Of a stretch of 64,000 nt of DNA, positions 21,849-29,749 are shown piece by piece (positions within the stretch are counted from its first letter, which is position 1; every line of letters starts with the position of its first letter). A program made the position numbers and the translations under genes. The notes beneath the pieces are model-generated. The model was not told where the DNA came from, made no database searches, and saw nothing but the letters and a program-made list of their open reading frames with translations. This DNA comes from an uncultured beta proteobacterium (GTDB taxonomy: Bacteria > Pseudomonadota > Gammaproteobacteria > Burkholderiales > Burkholderiaceae): the NCBI GenBank assembly GCA_903867305.1, contig CAIPQU010000045.1:62001-126000 (forward strand), read 5' to 3'.

Positions 21849-22769
21849 TTAATCTGGTTCTACCTGTAAAACATCGAATGCCGCCTTTAATCTAGCATTG
21901 TATTTACGGCGCATTTCTTTCATCTCTTCATCACTCCAAGTCCGAAAGCCCTCTTTGGATTTCATACCATATTTACCCTGGTCAATTAAGTTGGCAATTA
22001 CTGGCTGTAAACCATCGACGTTATACAAAGAAGGCCAAATTTCTACCGAGGCACCGGCCATTCCCTCCCAACCACTAATTTCTTTTTGGGTCATCGGCCC
22101 AACCGCAGCATAGCGAAATCCAAAACTATATCGCACTGCAGTATCCACATCGTCAGGGGATGCAATACCCGCATCAACCAATGACAAGGCTTCTCTCATT
22201 AAGGCATGCTGAATCCGGTTAGCTAAAAATCCAGGTATATCTTTTTTTACTAAAACCGGTTTTTTACCGGCATCTCGGTACATCTGACAAACCGCCTCGC
22301 CCATGACGGGGTCTGATTTTTCACCTAAAACGACTTCTACCAAAGGAACTATATGGGCTGGCATAAAGTAGTGGGCATTAAACATGCGATAGGCAGTATC
22401 TAGATTCACTGCAATTTTTGAAATCGGGAAGCCAGAGCTGTTACTGCCGATCGGAATATGTTTAGGCACTCGCAGATCTAACTGAGCAAATAAAATTTGC
22501 TTAAGGCCCATGTCCTCTTTAATCGTCTCAAGGACCCAAATGACATCTGACCAATCGTCCCAATCATTAATAGCGCCAAACACTAATGGGTTTTGCTCCT
22601 GAGTCCACCGAGGGTTCAAACCTAAGGTGAGTTGTTCAATTTCTGTTTGCTGATCCTGCGCACGCTCTTTGCTTCTTCCCAAAAGAATCACTGTGTGTGC
22701 GGTGGCTAAAAATCCTGCTGCAATACCTACTGCCATGATTCCTGTGCCAAGAATGACTATTTTTTTCAT
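21849..22769 (-). CDS. 3-hydroxyacyl-CoA dehydrogenase family protein
   Basis: A 306-residue NAD-dependent dehydrogenase. The Rossmann motif VILGTGIMAVGIAAGF is at the N terminus. The substrate-side motif FNAHYFMPAHIVPLVEVV and the C-terminal domain GFLANRIQHALMREALSLVDAG follow. The open frame continues to 22880, but ATG 22769 starts right at the Rossmann strand and has a GGAGAG ribosome site, so I chose it. It is the first gene of a minus-strand transcript with the enoyl-CoA hydratase and CoA transferase, and is divergent from the SMP-30 gene over a promoter with two palindromes. Confidence 0.85.
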   Translation of the reverse strand: MKKIVILGTGIMAVGIAAGFLATAHTVILLGRSKERAQDQQTEIEQLTLGLNPRWTQEQNPLVFGAINDWDDWSDVIWVLETIKEDMGLKQILFAQLDLRVPKHIPIGSNSSGFPISKIAVNLDTAYRMFNAHYFMPAHIVPLVEVVLGEKSDPVMGEAVCQMYRDAGKKPVLVKKDIPGFLANRIQHALMREALSLVDAGIASPDDVDTAVRYSFGFRYAAVGPMTQKEISGWEGMAGASVEIWPSLYNVDGLQPVIANLIDQGKYGMKSKEGFRTWSDEEMKEMRRKYNARLKAAFDVLQVEPD

Positions 22770-22787
22770 GCGCTCTCCACTGATTAC

Positions 22788-22803
22788 ACTTGTTGTGACA
22801 AGT
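22788..22803. promoter_or_regulatory. Palindrome 1 in the divergent promoter (GntR-like operator candidate)
   Basis: ACTTGT and ACAAGT form a perfect inverted repeat with a TGTG spacer. The core GTTGTGAC is nearly identical to that of palindrome 2, 40 bp away centre to centre. The TNGT...ACNA shape resembles GntR-family operators, but no regulator gene is adjacent. Confidence 0.6.
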
Positions 22804-22827
22804 ATTTTGGGTATACTTCTTCTAGTA

Positions 22828-22843
22828 AATGGTTCTGACCATT
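22828..22843. promoter_or_regulatory. Palindrome 2 in the divergent promoter (GntR-like operator candidate)
   Basis: AATGGT and ACCATT form a perfect inverted repeat with a TCTG spacer. It shares GTTSTGAC with palindrome 1. Both lie between the 3-hydroxyacyl-CoA dehydrogenase start (22769) and the SMP-30 start (22933), so one factor could control both transcripts. Confidence 0.6.
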
Positions 22844-22932
22844 GTAAACAATAAAAATTAGAGACAATCTTTATCAGCACTGAATCACTATCATTTTTTA
22901 TAACCTATCTGTAACAGTAAGGAGCTTTCTTC

Positions 22933-23856
22933 GTGTTTAATCCATTTCAACAAGTTGAACTTATCAAAGCTGAGCCGTTTATGTCGATGCCAGCAAAATT
23001 TCGTCAAAAAAAACGCTCCGCCTGGGCTGATCCTAATCGCCAAGGAGCAGAAATTGAATGCTTCCTTGAAGGCCCTTCATTTGATCGGGAAGGAAATTTA
23101 TGGTTTGTAGATATTCCATATGGTCGAATTTTTAGAATCTCAACAAAAGGCGAGTGGGAACTGATTACGCAATACGATGGGTGGCCAAATGGTTTGAAGT
23201 TCCATAAAGATGGTCGAGCATTTATTTGTGACTACAAAATGGGCCTATTGAGTTTAGATACTAAAACTGGAAAAATAGAAACCATCCTTGGATCGATGTA
23301 TAGCGAATCCTTCAAGGGTCTCAATGACCTTCACTTTGCAGCGAATGGTGATTTATATTTTACGGACCAAGGCCAAACAGGTATTGCAGATCCTACCGGA
23401 AGAGTCTTCCGTCTGCGTGCGAATGGTCAACTTGATCGCTTAGCACTAAATGTTCCAAGTCCAAACGGAATTACTCTTTCAACCACCGATAAACACTGCT
23501 ATGTCGCCGTTACAAGATCTCAGCAAATTTGGCGCTTGCCCATCATGGCCGATGGTTCTGTATCTAAGACTGGTGTTGCGATCCAATTGTCTGGTGGCGC
23601 CGCAGGACCTGATGGCATAGAAATGGATAGTGAAAATGGTCTGCTCGTATGTCATTTAGGAGTTGGCGTCTGGCGTTTTGATAGCAATATGCTTCCAACC
23701 CATTTAATTTACTCAGAAAATAAACATCACCATCACCTTGCGAATATCTGTACTGGGGGAGACGGACGGGATTTGTATATTACTGAATCGATGTCAGGTG
23801 ATATTCTCAAAGCACGCTTGCCCGTTGCTGGTAAAAAAATGTTTGGCCTGAGCTAA
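22933..23856 (+). CDS. SMP-30/gluconolactonase-like protein
   Basis: A 307-residue six-bladed beta-propeller lactonase-like protein. Visible family features are FLEGPSFDREGNLWFVD (metal-ligand Glu near residue 43), LNDLHFAANGDLYFTDQGQ, and SPNGITLS with the conserved Asn, followed by GPDGIEMD. Enzymes of this group hydrolyse sugar-acid or other lactones using a divalent metal. Translation starts at GTG 22933, supported by AAGGAG at 22919-22924. It opens the seven-gene plus-strand operon, so a lactone is probably the first intermediate of that pathway. Confidence 0.85.
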   Translation: MFNPFQQVELIKAEPFMSMPAKFRQKKRSAWADPNRQGAEIECFLEGPSFDREGNLWFVDIPYGRIFRISTKGEWELITQYDGWPNGLKFHKDGRAFICDYKMGLLSLDTKTGKIETILGSMYSESFKGLNDLHFAANGDLYFTDQGQTGIADPTGRVFRLRANGQLDRLALNVPSPNGITLSTTDKHCYVAVTRSQQIWRLPIMADGSVSKTGVAIQLSGGAAGPDGIEMDSENGLLVCHLGVGVWRFDSNMLPTHLIYSENKHHHHLANICTGGDGRDLYITESMSGDILKARLPVAGKKMFGLS

Positions 23857-23905
23857 AACCACCAAAATAATATTTAACAAATTCATTCTTCGTAGGATAA
23901 AAATT

Positions 23906-25042
23906 ATGTCCATTATCAAGTCAGTACATGTTGCAAATGTTAGTGTTCCACTCGACGTCGTTACTTCTTTCTCTACCAGAACCGTTTCTGAACGTCACTA
24001 TTGTTTAGTCAAAGTGACGAATACCGATGGTGTTCAGGGTATTGGTTTTTGTTATGTGGGTAGTAAAGCTGGTGAAATTGCAAAAGTAGCGGTAGAGCAA
24101 TTATTAGCGCCGAAACTCATTGGTCAAGAAAGTCATCGTAGTGAAGGTCTTTGGCAAGATATGTATTCCGAATCCATTTTGCAGGGCCGCTCAGGCTCAG
24201 TAATGCGTGGTATTTCTATTTTAGATACGGCAATTTGGGATTTGAATGCTCGTTCCGTGAATTTACCTCTGCATAAATATCTTGGCGCCGTCGTCTTGGA
24301 CCGAGTTCCAGCCTATGCGAGTGGTGGTTACTATGTTGAAGGTAAAACCCCTGCTCTACTCGCAAAAGAAATGGAATCCTATGTGGCAATGGGTTTCAAA
24401 GCGATCAAAATGAAGACGGGGCGTCTTTCTCCACGCGAGGAAGAAGAACGTTTAGCTGCTGTTCGTGATGCGGTTGGGGATGATATTTTGGTGACGATGG
24501 ATGCGAATAATGCTTGGCGTGATTTACCAACAGCAATGGAATACATCCAACGCTTTGAGCAATACAACCCATATTGGATTGAAGAGCCTTTTTCACCGGA
24601 TGCAATCGACTTACATGCACGCTTAGCCAGCCGAACGTCCATCACGGTTGCGACGGGTGAAATTGAAGTCGGCCGTTGGCGTCATCGTGAACTCGTCGAA
24701 GCTGGTGGTTGTGAGATTTTGCAATCCGATGCTGCGGTTTGTGGAGGTATTAGTGAATGGCGACGGATTGCTGCTTTTGCTGATTCAAAAGGAGTAACGG
24801 TTAGCCCACACTGGTTCCATGATTTGCATGCACCGCTCGTTGCCGCAACACCAAACGCACGTTTTGTGGAATTCTTTACCGATGATCAAGTACTTAACTT
24901 CCGGCGCTTAATTGATAAACAACTTAGCTTTGATAAAGGTGATTTGATTCTGCACCAAGAACCTGGTCTTGGATTTAATTTCGATGAAGCTGCTGTTCAG
25001 AAATATGGCACTGGATCCCAGACATGGTCACAAATTATATAA
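23906..25042 (+). CDS. Enolase-superfamily acid dehydratase (mandelate racemase type)
   Basis: A 378-residue enolase-superfamily enzyme. The active site follows the mandelate racemase pattern: Lys168/Lys170 (KMK), Asp199 (MDAN), Glu226 (IEEP), Glu252 (GEIE) and His302 (SPHWFHDLH). A Lys plus His pair with three acidic metal ligands is typical of acid-sugar dehydratases and mandelate racemases. The upstream lactonase and downstream dehydrogenase suggest dehydration of a hydroxy acid released from a lactone. It overlaps the next gene by 19 bp. Confidence 0.87.
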   Translation: MSIIKSVHVANVSVPLDVVTSFSTRTVSERHYCLVKVTNTDGVQGIGFCYVGSKAGEIAKVAVEQLLAPKLIGQESHRSEGLWQDMYSESILQGRSGSVMRGISILDTAIWDLNARSVNLPLHKYLGAVVLDRVPAYASGGYYVEGKTPALLAKEMESYVAMGFKAIKMKTGRLSPREEEERLAAVRDAVGDDILVTMDANNAWRDLPTAMEYIQRFEQYNPYWIEEPFSPDAIDLHARLASRTSITVATGEIEVGRWRHRELVEAGGCEILQSDAAVCGGISEWRRIAAFADSKGVTVSPHWFHDLHAPLVAATPNARFVEFFTDDQVLNFRRLIDKQLSFDKGDLILHQEPGLGFNFDEAAVQKYGTGSQTWSQII

Positions 25043-26079
25043 GTGCAGAAAGAGTTCGTACTTTCATTACTGATGTATTCAGTGGTCTAGGTATGCCAAA
25101 AGAAGACGCTATACTTTGCGCCGATTTAATGGTGAGAACCGACCTCTCGGGAGGCGATGGGCATGGTGTCTTTCGACTCTTGCAATATGCTCGCAGAATC
25201 CAAGTGGGAGGAATTAATCTTCACCCTCAAATGAAGTTGCTACAAGACGCTCCGTCCATAGGCCTATTACATGGCGATAATGCGATGGGACATTTGGTGA
25301 TGCAGCGCTGTGCAGAGCTTGCTATTGAAAAAGCAAAAGCTACAGGGATTGGTTGGATGGGCTGTTGCTATGGCAATCATGCTGGTGCAGGTTCGACCTA
25401 TGCAGGATTAGTCGCTGAAGCTGGCTTGGTAGGTATCTATTTGGCAGTCGGTAGCGCTAACCATATGGCACCATGGGGTGGGATTGATCCTTTACTGTCG
25501 ACTAATCCAATCGCTATTTCAGTACCGATGGGAGGAAATCAACCACCTGTACTGCTCGATATGGCGACAACCGTTGCGGCTTACGGTAAAGTCAAAATGA
25601 AAGCTCAAGCAGGTGAATCGATGCCTGAAGGATGGATGATTGATCAGAAAGGTCAAGCTTTAACAGACCCCAAAAGATCTGCAGAGGGAACTTTATTGCC
25701 AATTGGTGACTATAAGGGTTACGGACTCTCTTTGATGATTGCTCTGCTTGCAGGAAGTATGAATGGCGCTGCTGTAGGCTCTGAATTAATTGATTTTAAT
25801 GCTGATGAAAAAGCAGTGACCAATACTGGGCAAACCATCGTTGCCATCAATCCTGCTTTTTTAGGAGGTACGGAAAACTTATTAAGATCATCAGGTAAGT
25901 TAGTGGAAGAAATTAGAAACTCCCAAAAACTACCTGGCGTTTCTGAAATTCGAGTTCCCGGAGATGGCGCGGCGAAAGCAAAAGAAAAGAGAAATCGTGA
26001 CGGGATTCCGATTTCGCCAGGATTACTCAATAATCTCAATCTGTGTGCGAAAATGGCTGGGATTGCTCCTATTCAATAA
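25024..26079 (+). CDS. Ldh family malate/L-lactate-type oxidoreductase
   Basis: A 351-residue protein of the type-2 malate/lactate dehydrogenase (Ldh/YlbC) family. The N-terminal DLSGGDGHGVFRL matches the family's DxxGxxSHGVxRL with the catalytic His. GNHAGAGSTYA, STNPIAISVPMG and GDYKGYGLSLMI are further family motifs. These NAD(P)-dependent enzymes oxidise or reduce 2-oxo/2-hydroxy acids. It starts inside the dehydratase gene, so the two are translationally coupled. Its product is likely a 2-oxo or 2-hydroxy acid passed to the aconitase-type steps. Confidence 0.85.
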   Translation: MVTNYISAERVRTFITDVFSGLGMPKEDAILCADLMVRTDLSGGDGHGVFRLLQYARRIQVGGINLHPQMKLLQDAPSIGLLHGDNAMGHLVMQRCAELAIEKAKATGIGWMGCCYGNHAGAGSTYAGLVAEAGLVGIYLAVGSANHMAPWGGIDPLLSTNPIAISVPMGGNQPPVLLDMATTVAAYGKVKMKAQAGESMPEGWMIDQKGQALTDPKRSAEGTLLPIGDYKGYGLSLMIALLAGSMNGAAVGSELIDFNADEKAVTNTGQTIVAINPAFLGGTENLLRSSGKLVEEIRNSQKLPGVSEIRVPGDGAAKAKEKRNRDGIPISPGLLNNLNLCAKMAGIAPIQ

Positions 26080-26089
26080 ACTATTCGCT

Positions 26090-27070
26090 ATGACAACTAT
26101 GCTTCGTTTGATCCGTGTAAGTCTTTGTGGCTTACTCTTCATCTTCGGGGCTAGTTTTGCACAATCAAATAATGATTTTCCGAATAAACCCATACGCGTC
26201 ATCATTGGATTTTCTGCTGGAGGTGGGTCGGATACTTCAGCACGTCTTATCGCTCCCAAATTTGGGGAGTATATAGGGCAAACTATCATTATTGAAAATA
26301 AGCCTGGCGCAGGTGGTAACTTAGCTAGTGAGTATTTGACGAAAGTACCCGCTGATGGTTACACTATTTCGTTAGCAACGATAGGCTCATTGGCAATTAA
26401 TCCGAATATGCCTGAAGGGACTAGTTTTGACCCACTCAAAGACTTCACGATGATTACTCAAGGAGTGACTTTTTCAAATGTTTTAGTCGTGCGTGCCGAC
26501 TCCCCCATTAAAAATCTAAAAGATTTTGTAAACTCTGGTAAAGATAGCAAAACTTTTGTGACGTTTGGATCTTCAGGTAATGGAAGTACTGGACACCTTG
26601 CTGGTGAGTTACTCAAAATAAGATCAGGTATGAATGCGCAACATATTAATTACAAAGGTGGTGGGCCTGCCATGAATGACCTTTTGGGTGGAAATATTAC
26701 CGCTATTTTTGCTAGTACACCTACTGCTATTCCTTTTATTGAGGCTGGTAAATTAAGGGCGATTGGGGTGACTGGAGTAAAGCGGGCCGCTGCTTTACCC
26801 AATGTTCAAACAATTGCTGAACAAGGTTACCCAGGTTATCAAGCTGAAAATTGGTATGCCTTTATCGGGCCTGCAAAAATACCTCCTGATATTGTGAACA
26901 AATTGAATACTGCACTATCGAAAGCAATGCGTGATCCAGAAACGTTGAATCGTCTGCATCAAGTTGGCGTTGAGGGTTCACCATCGAGTCCAAGCGAGTT
27001 ATATAGCCATGTAAAGTCAGAACTCGACTCTTGGGGAAAAGTCATCAAAAAAATACAGTGGGATAAATAA
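26090..27070 (+). CDS. Bug-family tripartite tricarboxylate transporter binding protein
   Basis: A 326-residue secreted binding protein of the Bug/TctC type, common in Burkholderiales. The signal peptide has a hydrophobic core (LCGLLFIFGASFA), followed by a mature start with FPNKPIRVIIGFSAGGGSDTSAR. GNLASEYLTKVPADGYT and INYKGGGPAMNDLLGG are family motifs. The open frame extends to 25964, but the ATG at 26090 gives a proper signal peptide. No tctA/tctB membrane genes are adjacent, which is usual for Bug proteins. It probably captures the organic acid that the operon degrades. The next gene starts on the last base of its stop. Confidence 0.87.
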   Translation: MTTMLRLIRVSLCGLLFIFGASFAQSNNDFPNKPIRVIIGFSAGGGSDTSARLIAPKFGEYIGQTIIIENKPGAGGNLASEYLTKVPADGYTISLATIGSLAINPNMPEGTSFDPLKDFTMITQGVTFSNVLVVRADSPIKNLKDFVNSGKDSKTFVTFGSSGNGSTGHLAGELLKIRSGMNAQHINYKGGGPAMNDLLGGNITAIFASTPTAIPFIEAGKLRAIGVTGVKRAAALPNVQTIAEQGYPGYQAENWYAFIGPAKIPPDIVNKLNTALSKAMRDPETLNRLHQVGVEGSPSSPSELYSHVKSELDSWGKVIKKIQWDK

Positions 27071-28350
27071 TGGGTCAAACAATCAGCGAAAAAATTCTCG
27101 CTAAGCATGCACATCAATCCGAAGTAAAAGCTGGCGAAGTTGTTGTCTGTGATGTTGACTTTGCGATGGTCACCGATACAAGAGCAGCAAATACCATCAA
27201 GATGATGAGTAAATTAGATCGTGATCGTCTGAAGTTTACAAAAAATACGGCGCTCGTTTTAGATCACTACTCCCCCCCTCCTCATCCAGAAGCTGCTGAA
27301 ATCCATCAACAGATGCGCCGCTTTTCGAATGAAGCTAATACGCATTTATACGATATTGGCGATGGTATCTGCCATCAAGTATTACCAGAAGGTGGTCACC
27401 TCACGAGTGGTGATTTAGTCGTTGGAACGGATACCCACTCTGTGACATATGGTGCTTTCAATGCCTTTGGAACAGGAATTGAAGGTAGTGATGTTGCCGC
27501 AGTGATGGCAACCGGTAAGTTATGGTTTCGGGTACCAGAATCGATTCAAATTCATTTAAATGGACAGCTTCAGCCAGGTGTTTGGGCGAAAGATATTACT
27601 TTATATATGCTGGGTAAATTTAAAGCCGAGGGGCTTAACTACAAGGCTATTGAGTATGTAGGCTCAGCAGTTAGCAAAATGGAGATCGATGATCGTATGA
27701 CGCTGTGCAATCACGCGGCAGAACTTGGTGCTAAAGCAGCTCTTCTAGAAGCTGATCAAAAAACATTTACTTGGCTTGCCGCCCACGGCGCTAAAACTCC
27801 AGAAGCCATCTACGCTGATAGTGATGCGATATATTCCTTCAAAGATCAAATCGATGTATCCTTACTTGTGCCTCAAGTCGCCAGAAAACATGAGGTAGAC
27901 GATGTTGTCGGAACCGATCAAATCGACCGACAAGCAATTCAATTTGCTTTAATCGGAACCTGTACGAATGGTCGTCTCGATGATATTCGACAAGCAGCAC
28001 ATATTCTGCAAGGTAAGAAAATCGCTAAAGGTGTAAGGATGATTGTGACTCCTGCATCTCGTCAAATTTACCTGGCCGCCTTGCGGGAAGGATTAATCGA
28101 AATATTGACTTCTGCAGGCGCTTCTTTCGAAGCAGCCGGCTGCGGTACTTGTGTTGGAATAACAAACCATCTCGTTCCCGGCAACCAAGAAACTGTCATC
28201 TCAAGTGCGAACCGCAACTTTAAGGGACGATTATCCAATGATGAAGCTGATATTTGGCTAGGCTCTGCAGCCACGGTTGCTGCGTCAGCTCTTACTGGAT
28301 TTATTACAGATCCTCGAACCGTGGATGGTGGTCTATGGAGAAACGTATGA
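27070..28350 (+). CDS. Aconitase/isopropylmalate isomerase family, large subunit
   Basis: A 426-residue [4Fe-4S] hydro-lyase large subunit of the compact LeuC/HacA type. Cluster cysteines lie in IGTCTNGRL and in AAGCGTCVG. GDLVVGTDTHSVTYGAFNAFGTGIEGSD and the VTPASRQIY segment are also family-typical. The small subunit follows immediately. The context (no leuB or leuA nearby, but an isocitrate-lyase-type gene directly downstream) argues against leucine synthesis and for hydration or isomerisation of an alkylmaleate or similar acid. Dimethylmaleate hydratase is a known two-subunit member of this family. The assignment to that reaction is inference. Confidence 0.85.
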   Translation: MGQTISEKILAKHAHQSEVKAGEVVVCDVDFAMVTDTRAANTIKMMSKLDRDRLKFTKNTALVLDHYSPPPHPEAAEIHQQMRRFSNEANTHLYDIGDGICHQVLPEGGHLTSGDLVVGTDTHSVTYGAFNAFGTGIEGSDVAAVMATGKLWFRVPESIQIHLNGQLQPGVWAKDITLYMLGKFKAEGLNYKAIEYVGSAVSKMEIDDRMTLCNHAAELGAKAALLEADQKTFTWLAAHGAKTPEAIYADSDAIYSFKDQIDVSLLVPQVARKHEVDDVVGTDQIDRQAIQFALIGTCTNGRLDDIRQAAHILQGKKIAKGVRMIVTPASRQIYLAALREGLIEILTSAGASFEAAGCGTCVGITNHLVPGNQETVISSANRNFKGRLSNDEADIWLGSAATVAASALTGFITDPRTVDGGLWRNV

Positions 28351-28859
28351 ACTCAAACTTGATTACTGGAAAAGTTTTTAAATTAGGGTCTGACGTCAAT
28401 ACCGATATTCATTGTTCGAGTAAGTATCTCCCTGGAAAAGATAGTGCCTTTGTAAGTACGGTTGCCTTTGAGAAATTACAAGCTGGTTTTGCTAAAAATA
28501 TCATCGATCAACAAGGTGGAATTATTGTTGCAGGTGAAGATTTTGGTATTAATTCCTCAAGAGAGCAAGCCGTTCATATTTTGCATTTAATGCAAGTGAA
28601 ATGTATTGTCGCTCCATCCTTTGGACGTCAGTTTTTTCGAAATGCGATTAATAATGGCTTACCAATTATTGAGTGCGATACCTCAAACATACTTGCCAAT
28701 GAAGAACTTAGTATTGATCTCCATTTAGGTACAGTCAGTTCAAGTTCAGGGTTAAAACTCTCCGTAACGCCGTTGCCACAAGAGATTTTAAAAATCATCG
28801 AAGTCGGTGGATTGTTAAACTTCATTACCCAACATCCAGACTGGAACTTTGCAACATGA
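28347..28859 (+). CDS. Aconitase/isopropylmalate isomerase family, small subunit
   Basis: A 170-residue swivel-domain subunit that completes the hydro-lyase with the preceding gene. Typical motifs are GKVFKLGSDVNTDIH near the N terminus, AGEDFGINSSREQAVHIL and SFGRQFFRNAINNGLP. The frame is open from 28254, but ATG 28347 overlaps the large-subunit stop as ATGA and has GGAG at 28337-28340, so I chose it. The length matches the archaeal-type LeuD. Its stop overlaps the next start, so large subunit, small subunit and lyase are translationally linked. Confidence 0.88.
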   Translation: MNSNLITGKVFKLGSDVNTDIHCSSKYLPGKDSAFVSTVAFEKLQAGFAKNIIDQQGGIIVAGEDFGINSSREQAVHILHLMQVKCIVAPSFGRQFFRNAINNGLPIIECDTSNILANEELSIDLHLGTVSSSSGLKLSVTPLPQEILKIIEVGGLLNFITQHPDWNFAT

Positions 28860-29746
28860 AGCTCTCTCCCGGCGATAAAAGAAAGCAATTAAAGAAACTT
28901 ATCCTCGCAAAAGATACGGTCATTGCTCCAGGTATTTATGATGCTTATGGCGCCAAGCTCGTTGAGAATGCAGGTTTTCTGGCAGTTTATTTAACGGGTA
29001 ATGGGGTTTCCGCTTCATTATTAGGTCATCCTGATATTGGACAAGTGGACTTAACGCTCATCACTGATCATGCGCGTCGAATCGCTGCTAGTATTTCTCT
29101 TCCCCTGATTTGTGATGCTGATACTGGTTATGGAGGAGTTTTTAATATTCAACGAGCGGTTCAAGAATTTGAAGCTGCTGGTGTAAGTGCAATTCATTTG
29201 GAAGACCAACAATTTCCAAAACGTTGCGCCCAGTTTGAAGGGGCAAGAAGCGTCTTAGACTTTAGTGAAGCTGTAAACCATATTAAAGCTGCAGTCATGA
29301 GTCGCACGGATCAGGACTTCATGATCATCGCACGTACAGACTGTGCTGCTAGTCTTGGTATTGATGAAGCTATTCGTCGCGCAAAAGCATTTGTAGCAGA
29401 AGGGGCTGACGCTGTTTTTGTTGAATTAAAATCAAGTCCCGAGGCTTTAGATCATATCAAGAAAGTGAAAGACCTTGTAGGTTCGACTTGTTTATTCAAT
29501 GTTGATGTTGGGGGGCCTGTTTCCAATCTGAAAGCCCATCAGATGAAATCCCATGGCATTGATATTGCGATTCACCCAAGCTTAGGGCGTGCTATTTTTG
29601 GTTATGCGATGCAAGAAGCCCTCACTCAACTGAAGTCATCCGGCAATTTAGAGCCGCTTCGAGCAAAGATGTTCTCGAGTCAGGCTTATAACCAAGCCCT
29701 GGGACTCGATGCTTTTGAGGCTTGGGAAAAACAATTTAACAGCTAG
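28856..29746 (+). CDS. Isocitrate lyase/PEP mutase superfamily lyase (2,3-dimethylmalate or methylisocitrate lyase-like)
   Basis: A 296-residue TIM-barrel lyase. The metal-binding region LICDADTGYGG and the HLEDQQFPKRC segment are diagnostic; Cys of the KRC motif is present, but the usual following GH of isocitrate/methylisocitrate lyase reads AQ. IARTDCAASLGIDEAIRRAKAF and the VGGPVSNLK end are also family-like. Members cleave isocitrate, 2-methylisocitrate or 2,3-dimethylmalate, or act as PEP mutases. Coupling to an aconitase-type pair suggests a hydration/cleavage sequence. It ends only 3 bp from the convergent dxs gene. Confidence 0.82.
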   Translation: MKLSPGDKRKQLKKLILAKDTVIAPGIYDAYGAKLVENAGFLAVYLTGNGVSASLLGHPDIGQVDLTLITDHARRIAASISLPLICDADTGYGGVFNIQRAVQEFEAAGVSAIHLEDQQFPKRCAQFEGARSVLDFSEAVNHIKAAVMSRTDQDFMIIARTDCAASLGIDEAIRRAKAFVAEGADAVFVELKSSPEALDHIKKVKDLVGSTCLFNVDVGGPVSNLKAHQMKSHGIDIAIHPSLGRAIFGYAMQEALTQLKSSGNLEPLRAKMFSSQAYNQALGLDAFEAWEKQFNS

Positions 29747-29749
29747 AGT

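Noticed and set aside
25719-26039. A 106-residue open frame opposite the Ldh-type gene
   Set aside because: It lies wholly antisense to a well-supported enzyme gene and has no family motif or ribosome site.
28254-28346. N-terminal extension of the small hydro-lyase subunit
   Set aside because: The extension overlaps the end of the large subunit, is Cys/Trp-rich and unlike the family. ATG 28347 has a good ribosome site.
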